From Anisodus tanguticus (lineage: Eukaryota > Streptophyta > Magnoliopsida > Solanales > Solanaceae), in contig CM067539.1 in assembly GCA_034509755.1 (NCBI GenBank), positions 62,382,513-62,446,512 of the forward strand: a stretch of DNA of 64,000 nt, read 5' to 3'. The translations under genes were made by a program, and so were the position numbers. This document shows, one piece after another, positions 1 through 10,757 of this stretch (within the stretch, counting starts at the first letter, position 1; every line of letters starts with the position of its first letter). A model generated the notes under the pieces. That model saw only the letters and a list, made by a program, of their open reading frames with translations. It was not told where the DNA came from and searched no databases.

Positions 1-116
1 CACACAAAGACTCGTTTGTGAGATAACCTCATTTTCTGCACTGAATTTAGGTAGGAAACTCTCACACCTGATAGTTTAGAGTTAATGGTCAAAAATACAC
101 CTCACTTACCACTTAG

Positions 117-343
117 TTATAAAATATCAATTTAAATTAAAGTTAAGGGTAAAAAACACACTTTAGCTATCACTTTTTTTTTGAAGTAGAACAAGTGAAC
201 AATTGATAGTTGAGATGTGTTCTGATAACTAGTTGGTGATAGTTTAGATAGGAAACGCTCACAATTAATAGTTTAGGTAGGAAACTAAAAATATGTGATA
301 TTTTTTTACCCTTTTAACTCTAATTTAATTGACATTTTATAAC
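117..343. repeat. Fold-back (inverted-repeat) element
   Basis: The segment at about 117-156 (ending in an AGTTAAGGGTAAAAAA-type string) is the approximate reverse complement of 302-343 (starting TTTTTTACCCTTTTAACT). This gives terminal inverted repeats of about 40 bp around an AT-rich centre. It is a non-coding MITE-like structure. The central motifs (CTATCACTTTTTT, GATAGTT) resemble the element at 34225-34440, so the two may be distantly related. No convincing TSD was found. Confidence 0.5.
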
Positions 344-428
344 CAAATACTGTCATCTGTTAAAATAGCTTCAGTATTTCATTCTCTCTCTCTTCTAAAG
401 TTTGTATCAGGTTAATTTCTCAAGATAT

Positions 429-897
429 TGTTAGATAACAGAACACGTGAAAAACGTAATTACTTTATTATTGTAAAAGTAATTACACCAAGACTTGAAC
501 ACTATAACATGACCACCATATACACCAAGTTCTTACTCTTTTGTTTTTACCAATACTTGACACTCACACTTAAGCTTACTTAAGTATTTACACAGACTTT
601 AGACTTACTTGGACACTTTTTGGATGCACACTTAGGACTTACTTTCTTAAGGACTCAAGGTCCCTATATATACATGATCAATGTCGGTTCATCAATCGAC
701 TTTACATTGCTAGAAGATTCTAGCTATAACATCATAATGGGCTTGGCCCAACATGGTAAACAACTAGGGCATTGACTCTAGAATTTTCTAGCAATTATTT
801 TCCTATGTATTTCTTGAATCTTTACCACATTTCTAGATAATTATATAACTTAATCTAGAATGTTCTACTAATGAGAGAGGCAGTGGTGATTTTAACA
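429..897 (-). repeat. 3' LTR of Copia-1
   Basis: This 469-bp repeat starts TG and ends CA and matches 5086-5553. It lies at the 3' end of the element as transcribed. A run reading CTCCCCCTCAAC on the plus strand (polypurine on the minus strand) follows directly at 898. Confidence 0.93.
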
Positions 898-909
898 CTC
901 CCCCTCAAC
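898..909 (-). other. Polypurine tract of Copia-1
   Basis: On the minus strand this reads GTTGAGGGGGAG immediately before the 3' LTR. This is the expected position and composition for the plus-strand primer in reverse transcription. Confidence 0.8.
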
Positions 910-914
910 ACCGA

Positions 915-2675
915 CTCTTCATACTGAGTTGTTCTCTGGGTTTCTGAAATTTTGAAGTGTTAAGTGCTTTTGTGAACAAGTCTGCTGTCTGATCTTCACT
1001 TAGTGTATCTCTAACTCTTCTTGTAGTAATTTCTCTCTAAGAAAATGGTAATGCACCTCCACATGCTTTGTTTGATCATGAAACACTGGATTTTCTGCTA
1101 ATCGAATAGCAGACTGGTTATCACAATAGAGTGGCACCGCATAATTTGTAAGTTGGTGTAGGTCCTTCATCAATTGCATTAATCATGTACTCTCTTGAGC
1201 TACTATTGTCGCTACTCTATACTCTGCTTATGTGATTGACAAGGACACTGTTGGTTGCCTTTTGCTACACCAAGATACTACTCCAGATCAAAGCATGAAT
1301 ACATATCCAGTTGTTGATCGACGAGTATCGTGATCTCCAACATAATCAGCATCGTAGTATCCAACTATCTTTACCTCATCGCCTTTCTTATAAAAGAGAC
1401 CATAGTTAATGATATCTTTGATGTACCTCAACATCTATCGCACTGCTTCCAAATGAGGCTTCTTTGGTTGTTTCATATATCAGCGTACTACCCCTACTGC
1501 ATATGAGATATCTGGTCGAGTCAATGTAAGGTAGATTAGACTACCTACCAGTTGTCGATACATTGTTTCGTCTTGCGAGTTCTTCCCTTTATGAGCGCAT
1601 AACTTAGCATTAGCTTCCATAGGTGTTGAGATGGGCTTGCACTCGAGCATTCTAAACTTTTGTAGCAAGTCTTTTGCATACTTTTGTTGGCAGATAAATA
1701 GACCTTCCTCAGTTTGATCAACTTCTAATCCAAGGAAGTGTTTTAATTCTCCAAGCTCCTTCATTTGAAAGCGAACTGACAGTTCTCCCTTGTTTGACAT
1801 ATTTATGCTTCATCATCGTCAGTGATAATGAGGTCGTCGACATATACTAGAACAACTGCGATCATTGCTTCCTTCACTTTGATGAATAAGCTTGAATCTG
1901 CATGTGCCATGTCATACCCGCTCTCTACTAAGAACTCAGCAATCTTGTCATACCATTCTCTTAGAGCCTGATTCAATCCATAGAGCGCCTTCTTCAGTTT
2001 GCAAACACAATCATGATGCTCTTTATCCTCAAATCCTCTTGGTTGGATCATGTATATATCTCGATCCAACTCTCCATGTAGAAAGGTGTTTTTTACGTCC
2101 ATTTGGCATAGTCTCCAATCTTTACTTGTTGCAAGTGCTAGCAGGACTCTTACTATTGTAATCTTAGCAACTGGGCTAAATGTCTCATCATAATCTAGCC
2201 CATACTGTTGAGATAATCCTCAAGCTACTAACCGAGCCTTGTATCTTTCAATTGATCCATTAGGATGAGTTTTTATCTTGTAAACTCATTTGCAGGAAAT
2301 GGGTTTTACTTCATTTGGATTTGGTACTAGCTTCCATGTTTGATTCTTCTCTAGAGCACATATCTCCTCTTTCATAGCTTCAAACCATTTGATGTTCTGG
2401 GATGCCTCTTCATATGTCTCTGGTTCTCTAAACTTTTCTTCTTCATCTATATCAGCATTGGTGTACTTGGGATTTAGATTTCGAACTCTTGTCGATCTCT
2501 TAGGTTGTGGGCTTACTCCTTCTGGTTGACGGTCTTCTACTCTTTGATGCATGCTTGTTTGCCATAGATTTTGTGTTGTCTCGTCCTTGGTATTTTCTTC
2601 CTCACTTTGATCTTCATGTTCCTTTTTTGGACTTGGATGTACTTCAACAATTTGCTCCCCCATCTTCTTTTGCAA
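915..2675 (-). pseudogene. Copia-1 reverse transcriptase and RNase H remnant
   Basis: The 1803-2102 stretch carries reverse-transcriptase hallmarks: a DVKNTFLHGEL block, a KKALYGLNQA block, and the catalytic YVDD box followed by LIIT. The downstream stretch 1480-1800 continues the domain (LGLEVDQTEEGLFICQQKYA, then a LVGSLIYLTLTRPDISYAV block). About 915-1480 encodes the Copia RNase H region, with a CDNQSAIRLAENPVFHDQ-type string on the minus strand. The upstream linker at 2286-2675 matches the acidic spacer before the RT in Copia polyproteins. The reading frame is broken between these blocks, for example by a frame change near 1801 and stops near 2285, so this is a non-functional relic. Confidence 0.88.
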
Positions 2676-2683
2676 ATTGTCTT

Positions 2684-3685
2684 CTATTTCCTTGGCATCT
2701 GGTAACTAATCCTTTTGAGGTGACCACCATGATGTTGCCTCATCGAATACCATATTTTTTTATGTATAACACTTTCCAGTTGTTGGGTCGCAGCATTTCC
2801 ACCCTTTCCTTTGGTTGTCGTATCCCACAAAGATACACTGTATCGCCTTTTATCAAAATTGCTATGTAGATGACTTGGCACAAATACATAGCGCACACAG
2901 CTAAATACTAGAAAGTGACTTACTGCAGGTTTACTACCCCACAGTTTTTCAAAGGGTGAAATGAACCCTAACTTCGCTTAAGGAAGTCTATTGATGACAT
3001 GAGTTGTTGTTTTCATACCTTCTGCCCAAAATCTTCCTGGAACATTCTTCGAATGTAGCATGCTTCGACATATCTCTGCAAGATGTCGATTTTTCCTCTC
3101 AACTACTCAATTCTGATGTGGCATATTTGCATATGTGAATTGATGGCGTATGTAGCATTCACATAGGTAATGAGAGAACTCATCTGATGTATATTCATGA
3201 CCATTGTCTGTTCGGAGGCATTGGATTTTCTTGCCAAGTTCTCCTTCCGCTATTTCCTTGAACTCTTTAAATTTTGAAAAAAAATCAGATTTTTCTTTTA
3301 GAAATAAAATCCATACGTACCGTGAGAAGTCGTCAATGAATGTAACCATGTATTGCATGCCACTAATTGATGATTGCTTGACTCGCCTGAATACGTCAGA
3401 ATGGATTAGCTCCATTGGTGCTTTGAATTTGAACTTTGAGTCTTCATAATGTAACTGATGCGCCTTACCATATTGGCATCCTGCACAAACGGTCTCTGTT
3501 CTGACCTCGAGTTGAGGAAGACCCTTCAACATAGATTTCTTCATCATCACCTTGAGTTTGTGATAGCTTACATGTCCAAGTCTTACATGCCACAAATCAA
3601 TTGTTTCGTTCTTTCGAGTCTTGTTTACATAAGCTGACTCTGTTGACATTACATAGACAGACTCTAAGCGTCGTCCTCTCATCAT
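2684..3685 (-). pseudogene. Copia-1 integrase remnant
   Basis: The 3107-3685 open stretch shows the GAG-pre-integrase zinc-binding signature (DLWHVRLGHVS, then CAGCQYGK). The retroviral-type integrase core follows, with first acidic residue in LIHSDVF, a FIDDFSRY block, and second acidic residue in LRTDNGHEY. The frame ends shortly after the FTYANMPHQN block. The integrase C-terminal part continues in other frames to about 2684. Integrase joins the cDNA to host DNA; the frame break before the catalytic glutamate makes this copy inactive. Confidence 0.85.
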
Positions 3686-4405
3686 CGGTGTTCCAGAGAT
3701 ATCAAGATCTTGACATTTTGAGGTCCGAATACGACATGGTGGCCTGATGCTATAAGTTGAGCTACTGATAGTAAGTTTTTCTTCATCCTAGGTACATTGT
3801 AGACATCCTGGAGTGAAACCTCTTTCGGACTGAATCTCGGCATGATTGTTATTTTTCCGACGTGAGCGATTAGTAGTCTTGAGTTGTTGGCTATCACCAC
3901 CACACGACCACCTTTGTACTCGGTCATGTTCTGTAGCTTCTCTTTATCTCTTGTCATATGATTTGAGCAGCCAGAGTCGACTATCCAATCATTATTGTAG
4001 TCAATCGTTCCAGGAACGGTAACTGCCAGAGCTAATTTTTCTTCCTCTACGGCGAAAGATGCTTCAGAGTCGCACTCTTCATCGCTTGTCTTTCCTGCAT
4101 TTGGCGTGGCTGCATTGCTTTCTGCAGTGTTCTTCTTGAACCAACAACTTTTAGCCATGTGACTTATAGCATTTTCCATCAAACTTATTGTTATTCTTTG
4201 ACTAGCTACCCCGGTTGTCTTTCTTTTGAGCTCCCCCTGTTTGGGAGCTTCCATGATGATTATCCTTGTCATCATGTTTTCTAGAATTTCTACTAGCATT
4301 TGGTCGGTATAGACATTTCTTATCACCGCTATAGAGTGCTTCTTCGTCACTCTTTAATGAGACTCCAGATATTTGCTTAGCCAACGCTTCTTGGTCAGCT
4401 AGCAA
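3682..4405 (-). pseudogene. Copia-1 protease and nucleocapsid-linker remnant
   Basis: The aspartic-protease signature is visible as DWIVDSGCSNHMT, with the catalytic DSG triad, in the 3682-4350 frame. It is followed by the NVPRMKKNLLSVAQL block that usually sits between protease and the integrase zinc finger. The 4202-4405 frame is a charged linker from the gag C-terminus. The overlapping frames show that a frameshift separates gag from protease here. Confidence 0.82.
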
Positions 4406-4408
4406 GTT

Positions 4409-4948
4409 TTATAATTCAACAAGAGAAGGTTGGCTTGGCCAACCTTGTATTGCAGCAATAAAATTTCTATGTTCTGACCTTAATCCATGAATAATAATTC
4501 TTCTAATTCTAGCGTTTGACATGCCAATATCAAAGTCTAATGCAGAAATTTTGCGACAAAGATATTTTACCTTGGTAAAGTATTGGTTGATCGTCACGTC
4601 GCGTTGTCTAATAGAGAGAAGCTCGTTTTCCAGAAGCTGCAGTCTTGTATCATTCTTCTTGGTGAACAATGTTGCGAAAGTATCTCACGCTTCCTTCGGT
4701 GTCTTCGCCGGCCTGATGTGCTCCAACATTTCATCTTCAACTGCGGTCCGAATCGCAAACATGTCTTTGCCAGTTCTAATCTTCCATTTCTTCATAGCGG
4801 CTAAGTCTTCTGGTTGTGTGACCTCATTGCCACCAACGATCTCCCACAAGTCTTGGCCTTGGAGATATGCCTTCATATGCATCGACCACGTGTTGTAATT
4901 CTGATTGTTAAGTTTCTTGATTCCACCGACCACTTGAAGGTCACTCAT
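4409..4948 (-). pseudogene. Copia-1 gag remnant
   Basis: The N-terminal frame (4685-4948) begins MSDLQVVGGIKKLNNQNY and includes the NYNTWSMHMKAYLQGQDLW block typical of Copia gag (UBN2/DUF4219 type). An in-frame stop near 4684 interrupts it. The downstream frame (4409-4669) contains the LENELLSIRQRDVTINQYF block and the IIHGLRSEHRNFIAAIQGW segment. Gag would form the virus-like particle. The ATG lies about 140 bp inside the 5' LTR boundary, a normal leader length. The stop means no full gag is made. Confidence 0.82.
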
Positions 4949-5070
4949 CGTGTCTTGGCTAAAATTCTATTTTTACCAAGAAAGCTTGATTTCGACAAGC
5001 TCTGTAGTACTAAACCACACACGAACATTCTAAGAAACTCAACAAATGACTCTTTGGTATGAACCGATCT

Positions 5071-5083
5071 GGCTCTGATACCA
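5071..5083 (-). other. Primer-binding site of Copia-1
   Basis: On the minus strand this reads TGGTATCAGAGCC, starting three bases inside the 5' LTR end. It is the standard complement of the initiator-methionine tRNA 3' end used by plant Copia elements. Confidence 0.88.
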
Positions 5084-5085
5084 AT

Positions 5086-5553
5086 TGTTAGACAACACAA
5101 CGCGTGAAAAACGTAATTACTTTATTATTGTAAAAGTAATTACACCAAGACTTGAACACTATAACTTAACCACAATATACACCAAGTTCTACTCTTTTAT
5201 TTTTACCAACACTTGACACTCACACTTAAGTTTACTTAAGAATTTACACACACTTTAGACTCACTTGGACACTTTTTAAATGCACACTTAGGACTTACTT
5301 CCTTAAGGACCTAAGGTCCCTATATATACATGATCAATGTCGGTTCATCAACCGACTTTACATTGCTAGAAGATTCTAGCTATAACATCATAATGGGCTT
5401 GGCCCAACATGATAAACAATTGGGACATTGACTCTAGAATTTTCTAGCAATTATTTTCCTATGTATTTCTTGAATCTTTACCATATTTCTATATAATTAT
5501 ATAACTTAATCTAGAATGTTCTACTAATGAGAGAGTCGGTGGTGATTTTAACA
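5086..5553 (-). repeat. 5' LTR of Copia-1
   Basis: This 468-bp repeat matches 429-897. It should hold the element promoter and has TATATATA-type sequence in its middle. It is followed directly by the TSD copy GATAT at 5554-5558. Confidence 0.93.
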
Positions 5554-5697
5554 GATATATCTAAGCCTTTCCTCAAATTTCGTTATCATTATATCCGAAT
5601 TTTTAGATTGAAGATTATGGTCCTGATTTTCCACATATTTTCCTTCTTTTACCATATAATGAATGTCTACTAGATTAAGTTAACTCATAAAAGAACA

Positions 5698-5917
5698 TTT
5701 CATCTGTTTCAATTTATGTGACACCATTTTCTTTTTTATCTGTCCCAAAAGAATGTCACATTTCTATATTTAAAAATAATTTAACTTTATATGATGATTT
5801 ACAGTTACACATTTATATAGGACTTGTTTTGGACTACATATTTCGAAAATCTTCCTTTCTTTATTTAACTCCGTGTCAAGTCAAACGATGTCATATAAAG
5901 TGGAACGAAGGGAGTAT
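5698..5917. mobile_element. MITE of the 'GTTTCAATTTATGTGACAC' family, copy 1
   Basis: The left end reads TGTTTCAATTTATGTGACAC and the right end is its approximate inverse (CATATAAAGTGGAACGAAGG, then GAGTAT). The interior holds the usual AT-rich text with an AAGAATGTCACATTTCTATA-type block. Related copies occur at 8130, 10518, 14845, 62868 and 63197. It is non-coding. The ends resemble Stowaway-type MITEs (CTCCNTC), but I could not fix a TA duplication. Confidence 0.65.
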
Positions 5918-6050
5918 CTTCTTAATTATGTGTCAAGAAGATTGACTTTGAGTCTAACTCAATCCAAAAGTTAGTTTATGATGTGAGAATTGTTGAAAAC
6001 CATATAAAGAGTCCAACGGTGCATCTCACAAACAATGTAGGATTACTAAC

Positions 6051-6312
6051 TGTTGAAGTGTGTGATCGTCTCATTTAAAAGCTAAAATTGTTAGAGAGAG
6101 GGCACTTTTAATATGTGATTATATTCTCAACATGCCCCCTCACATGTTGGTTTTTTTTTTTTCGTGGTCCAAGCACGTGGACAAGCTTTTTTTTATAATT
6201 GGTGGCGGTGAGGCTCGATCCCAGGATCTCTGGTCTGCTCTGATACCATGTTGCAAAAGAGTTTAAGCTGTTAGAAAGAACACACTTTTAATATGTGATT
6301 ATATTCTCAACA
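6051..6312 (-). mobile_element. TRIM element (miniature LTR retrotransposon), copy 1
   Basis: Two short direct repeats (6051-6132 and 6249-6312) start TGTTG and share the 3' string AATATGTGATTATATTCTCAACA minus its first bases. The same 5-bp duplication CTAAC flanks both ends (6046-6050, 6313-6317). The left repeat is followed by TGCCCCCTCACATG (a polypurine tract on the minus strand). The right repeat is preceded by GCTCTGATACCA (a primer-binding site on the minus strand). It is 262 bp long and has no coding capacity. The flanks at 5980-6045 and 6395-6465 (ATATAAAGAGTC, CCCACAAACAA) are themselves similar to each other and to the reverse of the TRIM LTR at 9210, so this copy probably sits inside an older TRIM. 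Confidence 0.8.
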
Positions 6313-6616
6313 CTAACACCACCTACACGTCGACACCTGCCAACTAGAACATGAACAAAATAAAATTGGAACACCTGTAGCTAACTCAACGCCAAGCAAG
6401 CTGAATTGTCAAAGACTATATAAAGAGTCAAATTGCCCATCCCACAAACAAGGTAGGACTACTAACACTATTTTTTCATTTTAATAACAGTGACAGATGG
6501 ATTATAGACAAATAGCACATTTTCATATAGTAGATAAGAAAGCAAATGAATCATACAAGAGAAATAAATACAGAGAGTGATTACAATCAATCTTCTTATC
6601 AAATGATCATATGGAC

Positions 6617-9600
6617 TCATTTTTTCTTGTCTTTTCCATTTGAGGAAGACTTGAACCATGGTATCCAGACAGAAGTATTCTTTTGGTAGAGCTTATATGC
6701 ATCAGCTCTGTATTTTTCTCTAACCATTCTCTTTTCCACAAGCACAGTGACATATCCCAAGCAAATGCTATTTATAAATGCACCAATAAAGATCCAATTA
6801 TGGCCTAAGCTCCATGCAAATAAGGCCAATCCCCACCACCACAACTGTTCACCTAAATAATTTGGATGCCTTGAGTAACACCATAGGCCTTTTTCAAGAA
6901 TTGGAACAATTGGCTGGCCAAGTTGTTTCAGTTTCTGATTTCTGCTAAAGAAATTGTGGAGCTGTGTATCGGCATAAAAGGCGATTATAACGCCAGAGAA
7001 GCAGATGAATATGGCGATGAAGTCCAAAAAACTCCATGGTTTATCCACTGAATGGACAACATACAGAGGCAAGCATATGCCCATCTGGAGAACCTGCAAG
7101 CAACAGAGACAGAATTTTCACTAAGGGGATTCAAAGTATAAAGAAGTAAACACACGAAGAAGTCAACATCACAAAGCAAGTAAACTTTGGATGATTAAAA
7201 CCCAATTGGAATAGACAGCTACTAGAGCTTGGAGAAAGGCTAAGAACTGTGGTGCTAAGTCAATATCTTATATGGTTGGTGTGGCATCAGACAATGCGTA
7301 GTGCACATAAACTCAATTAAAGACTGATACTGCAAAATGATCTGTGAATTTTATGCACAACCTGTAAAGAATTAGAAATTTTCTAAACGTGTTACGGAAA
7401 TGGATATTAGGCCTAATTCAATCCTAAAGCTAGCAAAAGTGGGAATGACCTAAAGCCATATACAGGGACGGCTCAATAAGATCGATAGCCTAAAACCAAC
7501 TTTAATGTGAGGCCTTATTTTTCCTGTTCAATATTTTTTAAAATAAAAGTTAACCTATAAATCTATTATAAGTAAAAATTAGGCCTCATTCTCCCTTAAC
7601 CAGAGGAGTTGGGCTCGAGCCGTAGAATAAAAATAGTCTTGTTAGGGAGCGCTTCCCTCTTAATCGGTATTGTTGTCTCGAAATTAAATTAATTGAAAAT
7701 GTTAATACCGATACCAAACACCGGATGAAAAAAAAATGGGGCCCCCAAAATTTTGGGGCCTAAAGCCTCCGCTTTAGTGGCTTGGCCCTCTGGCCGGCCC
7801 TATCCATATAAGGAGCAACAACTATACCATAAACCAGTGTGGGACCCTAAAAACTCCGCACTTCCTGCACTGAACATCTGAATCACGGACAACACAATAT
7901 TGAGGTCCAACATTGGATAAACGAGAATAGGAAGTGGTCCGGTGCTGATACTATATTAGGAAAATGGACCTAATGGACTTTGAACTAACTCAAAATAAAA
8001 AACTACCACATGAGATGAAGATTGTCCAAACCCATAGATTAAAACTATCCAAAACCATATAAGGAAATACCAACACATACCTTCGACCAACATGGGAAAC
8101 AAAATCTGGAAAATTGTACCCCTAAGCTCCACTTTGCTTGTCATAGTTTGAGTCGGCCCGAAATTTAAGAAAGAATGGAAGATTTTTAAAATTTGTAGTC
8201 TAAAATATACCATAACATTTGTGTGGCTATAAGACTTTGAAACTTGTAGTTTTAACCCTGTCATAATATTTATGTAGCTATAAAAGTTTCTCATTAAGAA
8301 AATATAGAACATGACGATTTTTAACGGACTAATAAAAAATAGTGACAAACAAAGTGAAATGGAGGGAGTGACTTGACATAACTTATAACTATTTCAATTT
8401 AATCACTAGGTTTTTCACAAACCCCATAACGAATGAACAGTCATATTTTCACAATGTCTTCAAACAAAAACATAACAAATGAAAGAAAGAGTTACTCCAA
8501 TTACCTGCTGAGAAAGATAAATAGCAAAGAAAGAGATACACCACCAGTTCTTTCCATACTGTTGGCTCATATCTATGTATCTCCAATCTTGCTTAACTCC
8601 CCACTGCCAATTTTCCCTTCTGAAATAGCTGTGAATCATCCTAATACTCCAAATCCATGTCAAAATTATCACAGTCCATGACCTCAACTGATTGTACTGT
8701 GACATTGGATGATTGGCATAGAAATGTAGCTGCATTACTGGAATCACCATCCAGTACAAACCTATCATCTGTAAAAATCATTTTTTTCATGAACAAAAAC
8801 AGAAAAAAATAAGTCTGGTTAATCAACTTCGTCTCAATCCCAAGTCAGTTGGAAGTGACATGAATCTTCTATGTACATTTTTATTGTTAGGTATGGAAAT
8901 AAAGTCTCATATTGATAGTTAAAATGACCGAAAGTTACGTATAACATGTATGAATATTCTTAATGGTATGAAGTCTTTTGAAAAAATTCGCCCCAATTTA
9001 GCCCAAAGGGACAATATCACATCATATTAAAATTATTTGGACTAACTTAGTTCAACACTTATGATTATACATAATACAATAATAATATACCCCATAAGTG
9101 GGTCTGGGGAGGGTAGAGTGTGCATAGAGTCATTACCCTTAACTTGAGAGGTAGAGGGGTTGTTTCCGATAAACTCTTGACTCAATGAAAAACAATTGAA
9201 CAAAGAAATTGTTAAGAGTCTCACATTGGAAATGAAATGTAAACATGGACTCCTTATATGGACTTTGACAATTCTCACCCTACAACCTACCTTTTAGGGT
9301 TGAGTTAGGCCCAAAATCCATTTTTTACATGGTATTAGAATCATGCCCATTCCAATTTTATGTTCACCGATGTTGGGTCCCCAAATTATGTCATCCACGC
9401 TCCAGTTAACGGGTCTGGGCGTGCGGGGAGTGTTAAGAGTCTCACATCGGGACAATCCTCACCCTAAAAGCTAGTTTTTGGGGTTGAGTTAGACCCAGGA
9501 TTCATTCTTTACAGAAATAATAAAAGTAAAAAACAACAGATAATAACAAAAATTAGTTTGAATAAAAAAAGAATAATAGCACTGATTATACATAATAAGA

Positions 9601-10387
9601 TATGTATTTAAGTTTGTACATGTAAATGTAAACAATTTTTACACTGTAAGGTCATCTTTACCTATTGTAATATGCCTTATTTTAATTAAGTCCCACATTT
9701 TAAGGAGGATTATAGTATAAAAATGATGACACTAATGACGCATATTACTTGAACTCATAATATATTTCCGCATGTTGGTATACTAATTCTATAGGTTCAT
9801 TGCATTTCGGGGAAAATTACAAATAGCCACTTTTTAGCTTGTGTAATCGAAAAATAGTCATTGTCATGAAGTATTAAATTCCACACGGAAAACTCGAGAA
9901 AAATGTCATGAAGTTTCACTAATGGAATTTGAAAAACTTCATGAAAATAACTATTTTTGAAGAAGAGCCAAAAAGTGGCCTATAAACACTACTAATGTAT
10001 TTCACTCTTACCTAAGTGATTTTTGGACCTTTTGCAACAACATTTATACATGCCTTATACAACTTTCAATTAAGGAGAACAAACACTTAACTCAATTCAT
10101 CAAAGTAAAAAAAAAAAAATACTACCATTGATAGATGATTACAATTTTAAAGTGAAATTGCATACCCAATGGAGGCTTGATTGAAGAAGAGCAATGAACC
10201 AGAAGAGGACATTGACATTAAGGAAAAACAGGATATTAACAAGTAAAATTGGATGGTCATTGCACCAGTTCCACAATGAGTTATTTTTATTGTGATAATG
10301 ATGAAGGAAAGAGAGGTAGAAGAGAATAGAAGGAAGAGGGGTTAAAAATGCAATCAAGGCATTCTTGAAATTGCTATGAGTAGCCAT
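6617..10387 (-). CDS. DUF1295 / steroid 5-alpha-reductase-like membrane protein, 3 exons
   Basis: Exons on the minus strand are 10166-10387, 8505-8768 and 6617-7093. All junctions are GT-AG and in phase 0, giving 320 residues, a normal length for the family. The start is the ATG at 10385-10387 (MATHSNFKNALIAF). An upstream GTG codon was ignored. The protein is rich in hydrophobic segments: two in exon 1, several in exons 2 and 3. Exon 3 carries the family signature GLWCYSRHPNYLGEQLWWW near residues 225-245, typical of DUF1295 and related lipid/sterol-modifying membrane enzymes that bind NADPH near the C-terminus. The C-terminus is lysine-rich (KDKKK), compatible with ER retention. Members such as Arabidopsis At1g18180/At1g73650 are annotated as steroid-reductase-like, but their substrate is not known to me. 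The frame is intact. Intron 1 (8769-10165) holds a LINE tail and a TRIM; intron 2 (7094-8504) holds two MITEs. Confidence 0.92.
7463..7803. mobile_element. hAT-like non-autonomous element in intron 2 of the DUF1295 gene
   Basis: The left end reads CAGGGACGGCTC and the right end GGCCGGCCCTAT, forming imperfect inverted repeats. The string CCATATA flanks both sides (7456-7462, 7804-7810; GCCATATA against TCCATATA as an 8-bp duplication with one mismatch). The GGGGCCCCCAAAATTTTGGGGCC-type palindrome and GCCTAAAGCC text near the right end are common in hAT MITEs. No coding capacity was seen. Confidence 0.65.
8130..8371. mobile_element. MITE of the GTTTCAATTTATGTGACAC family, copy 2 (intronic)
   Basis: It shares interior text with the copies at 5698 and 10518 (AATTTGTAGTCTAAAATAT, ACATTTGTGTGGCTATAA) and ends with GAAATGGAGGGAGTGA. 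The left end is degraded. It lies in intron 2 of the DUF1295 gene, about 130 bp from exon 2. Confidence 0.55.
9075..9190 (-). mobile_element. RTE LINE 3'-end fragment (intron 1 of the DUF1295 gene)
   Basis: It contains the conserved LINE 3'-tail text read on the minus strand (CCCCATAAGTGGGTCTGGGG, then GGGTAGAGTGTGCATAGAG, then GAGGTAGAGGGGTTGTTTCCG on the plus strand). This aligns by eye with the tails at 25051 and 60441. It is strongly diverged and adjoins the TRIM at 9210. Confidence 0.65.
9210..9513 (+). mobile_element. TRIM element, copy 2 (intron 1 of the DUF1295 gene)
   Basis: Direct repeats 9210-9329 and 9431-9513 both start TGTTAAGAGTCTCACAT and end TTTACA; the second lacks about 37 internal bases. 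GAAAT flanks both ends (9205-9209, 9514-9518). TGGTATTAGAATCATG follows the first repeat, a mutated initiator-Met primer-binding site. GCGTGCGGGGAG precedes the second as polypurine tract. It has no coding capacity. It lies antisense to the host gene, in intron 1. Confidence 0.85.
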
Positions 10388-10517
10388 GTTAATTTCAGTC
10401 ACTAGCTAGTAACCTACGTTGCTTGTGAATTGTGATGGTCTAATTTATAAAGGATTCTATAAGCCATGGTCCAAACAAAAGAATTGAGTATGATTTTTTT
10501 TTATTTGTCTAGAAAAG

Positions 10518-10757
10518 AATAATAAGTTATTCGTTTCAATTTATGTGGCACCGTTCAAATGTGCACAAATTTAAAAAAAAAATGAAAAGTTTTGAAATTT
10601 ATAATCTAAAACAAGCTTTGGACATTTATGGCTATAGATCATTTTATTAATGATAAAATTTTAAAGTTGAAATTATTTCTAAATATAGAAATGTGACGTT
10701 CTTTTTAGATAAACTAAAAAGAAAAGTGTGTTACGTAAATTCGAATAGGGATAGTGC
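10518..10757. mobile_element. MITE of the GTTTCAATTTATGTGACAC family, copy 3
   Basis: The left end CGTTTCAATTTATGTGGCAC and right end GTTACGTAAATTCGAATAGG are imperfect inverses. The interior (GAAATTTATAATCTAAAACAAG; AAATATAGAAATGTGACGTTC) matches other copies. It lies about 130 bp upstream of the DUF1295 start codon, within its likely promoter region. Confidence 0.6.

Larger units (their letters stand above)
429..5553 (-). mobile_element. Complete but degenerate Ty1/copia LTR retrotransposon (Copia-1)
   Basis: Two LTRs (429-897 and 5086-5553) begin TGTTAG and end AACA. They are flanked by the 5-bp duplication GATAT at 424-428 and 5554-5558, so both element ends are intact. The polypurine tract abuts the left LTR and the primer-binding site abuts the right LTR, fixing minus-strand orientation. 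Internal order on the minus strand is gag, protease, integrase, reverse transcriptase, RNase H, which is the Copia order. The coding region is broken by several stops and frameshifts, so the copy cannot make a full polyprotein. By eye the LTRs differ at about 26 substitutions and one indel in 468 bp (about 94% identity), indicating an insertion millions of years old. Confidence 0.95.

Noticed and set aside
10400..10402. Upstream GTG start for the DUF1295 protein
   Set aside because: Nuclear plant genes start at ATG; the ATG at 10387 is in frame five codons later.
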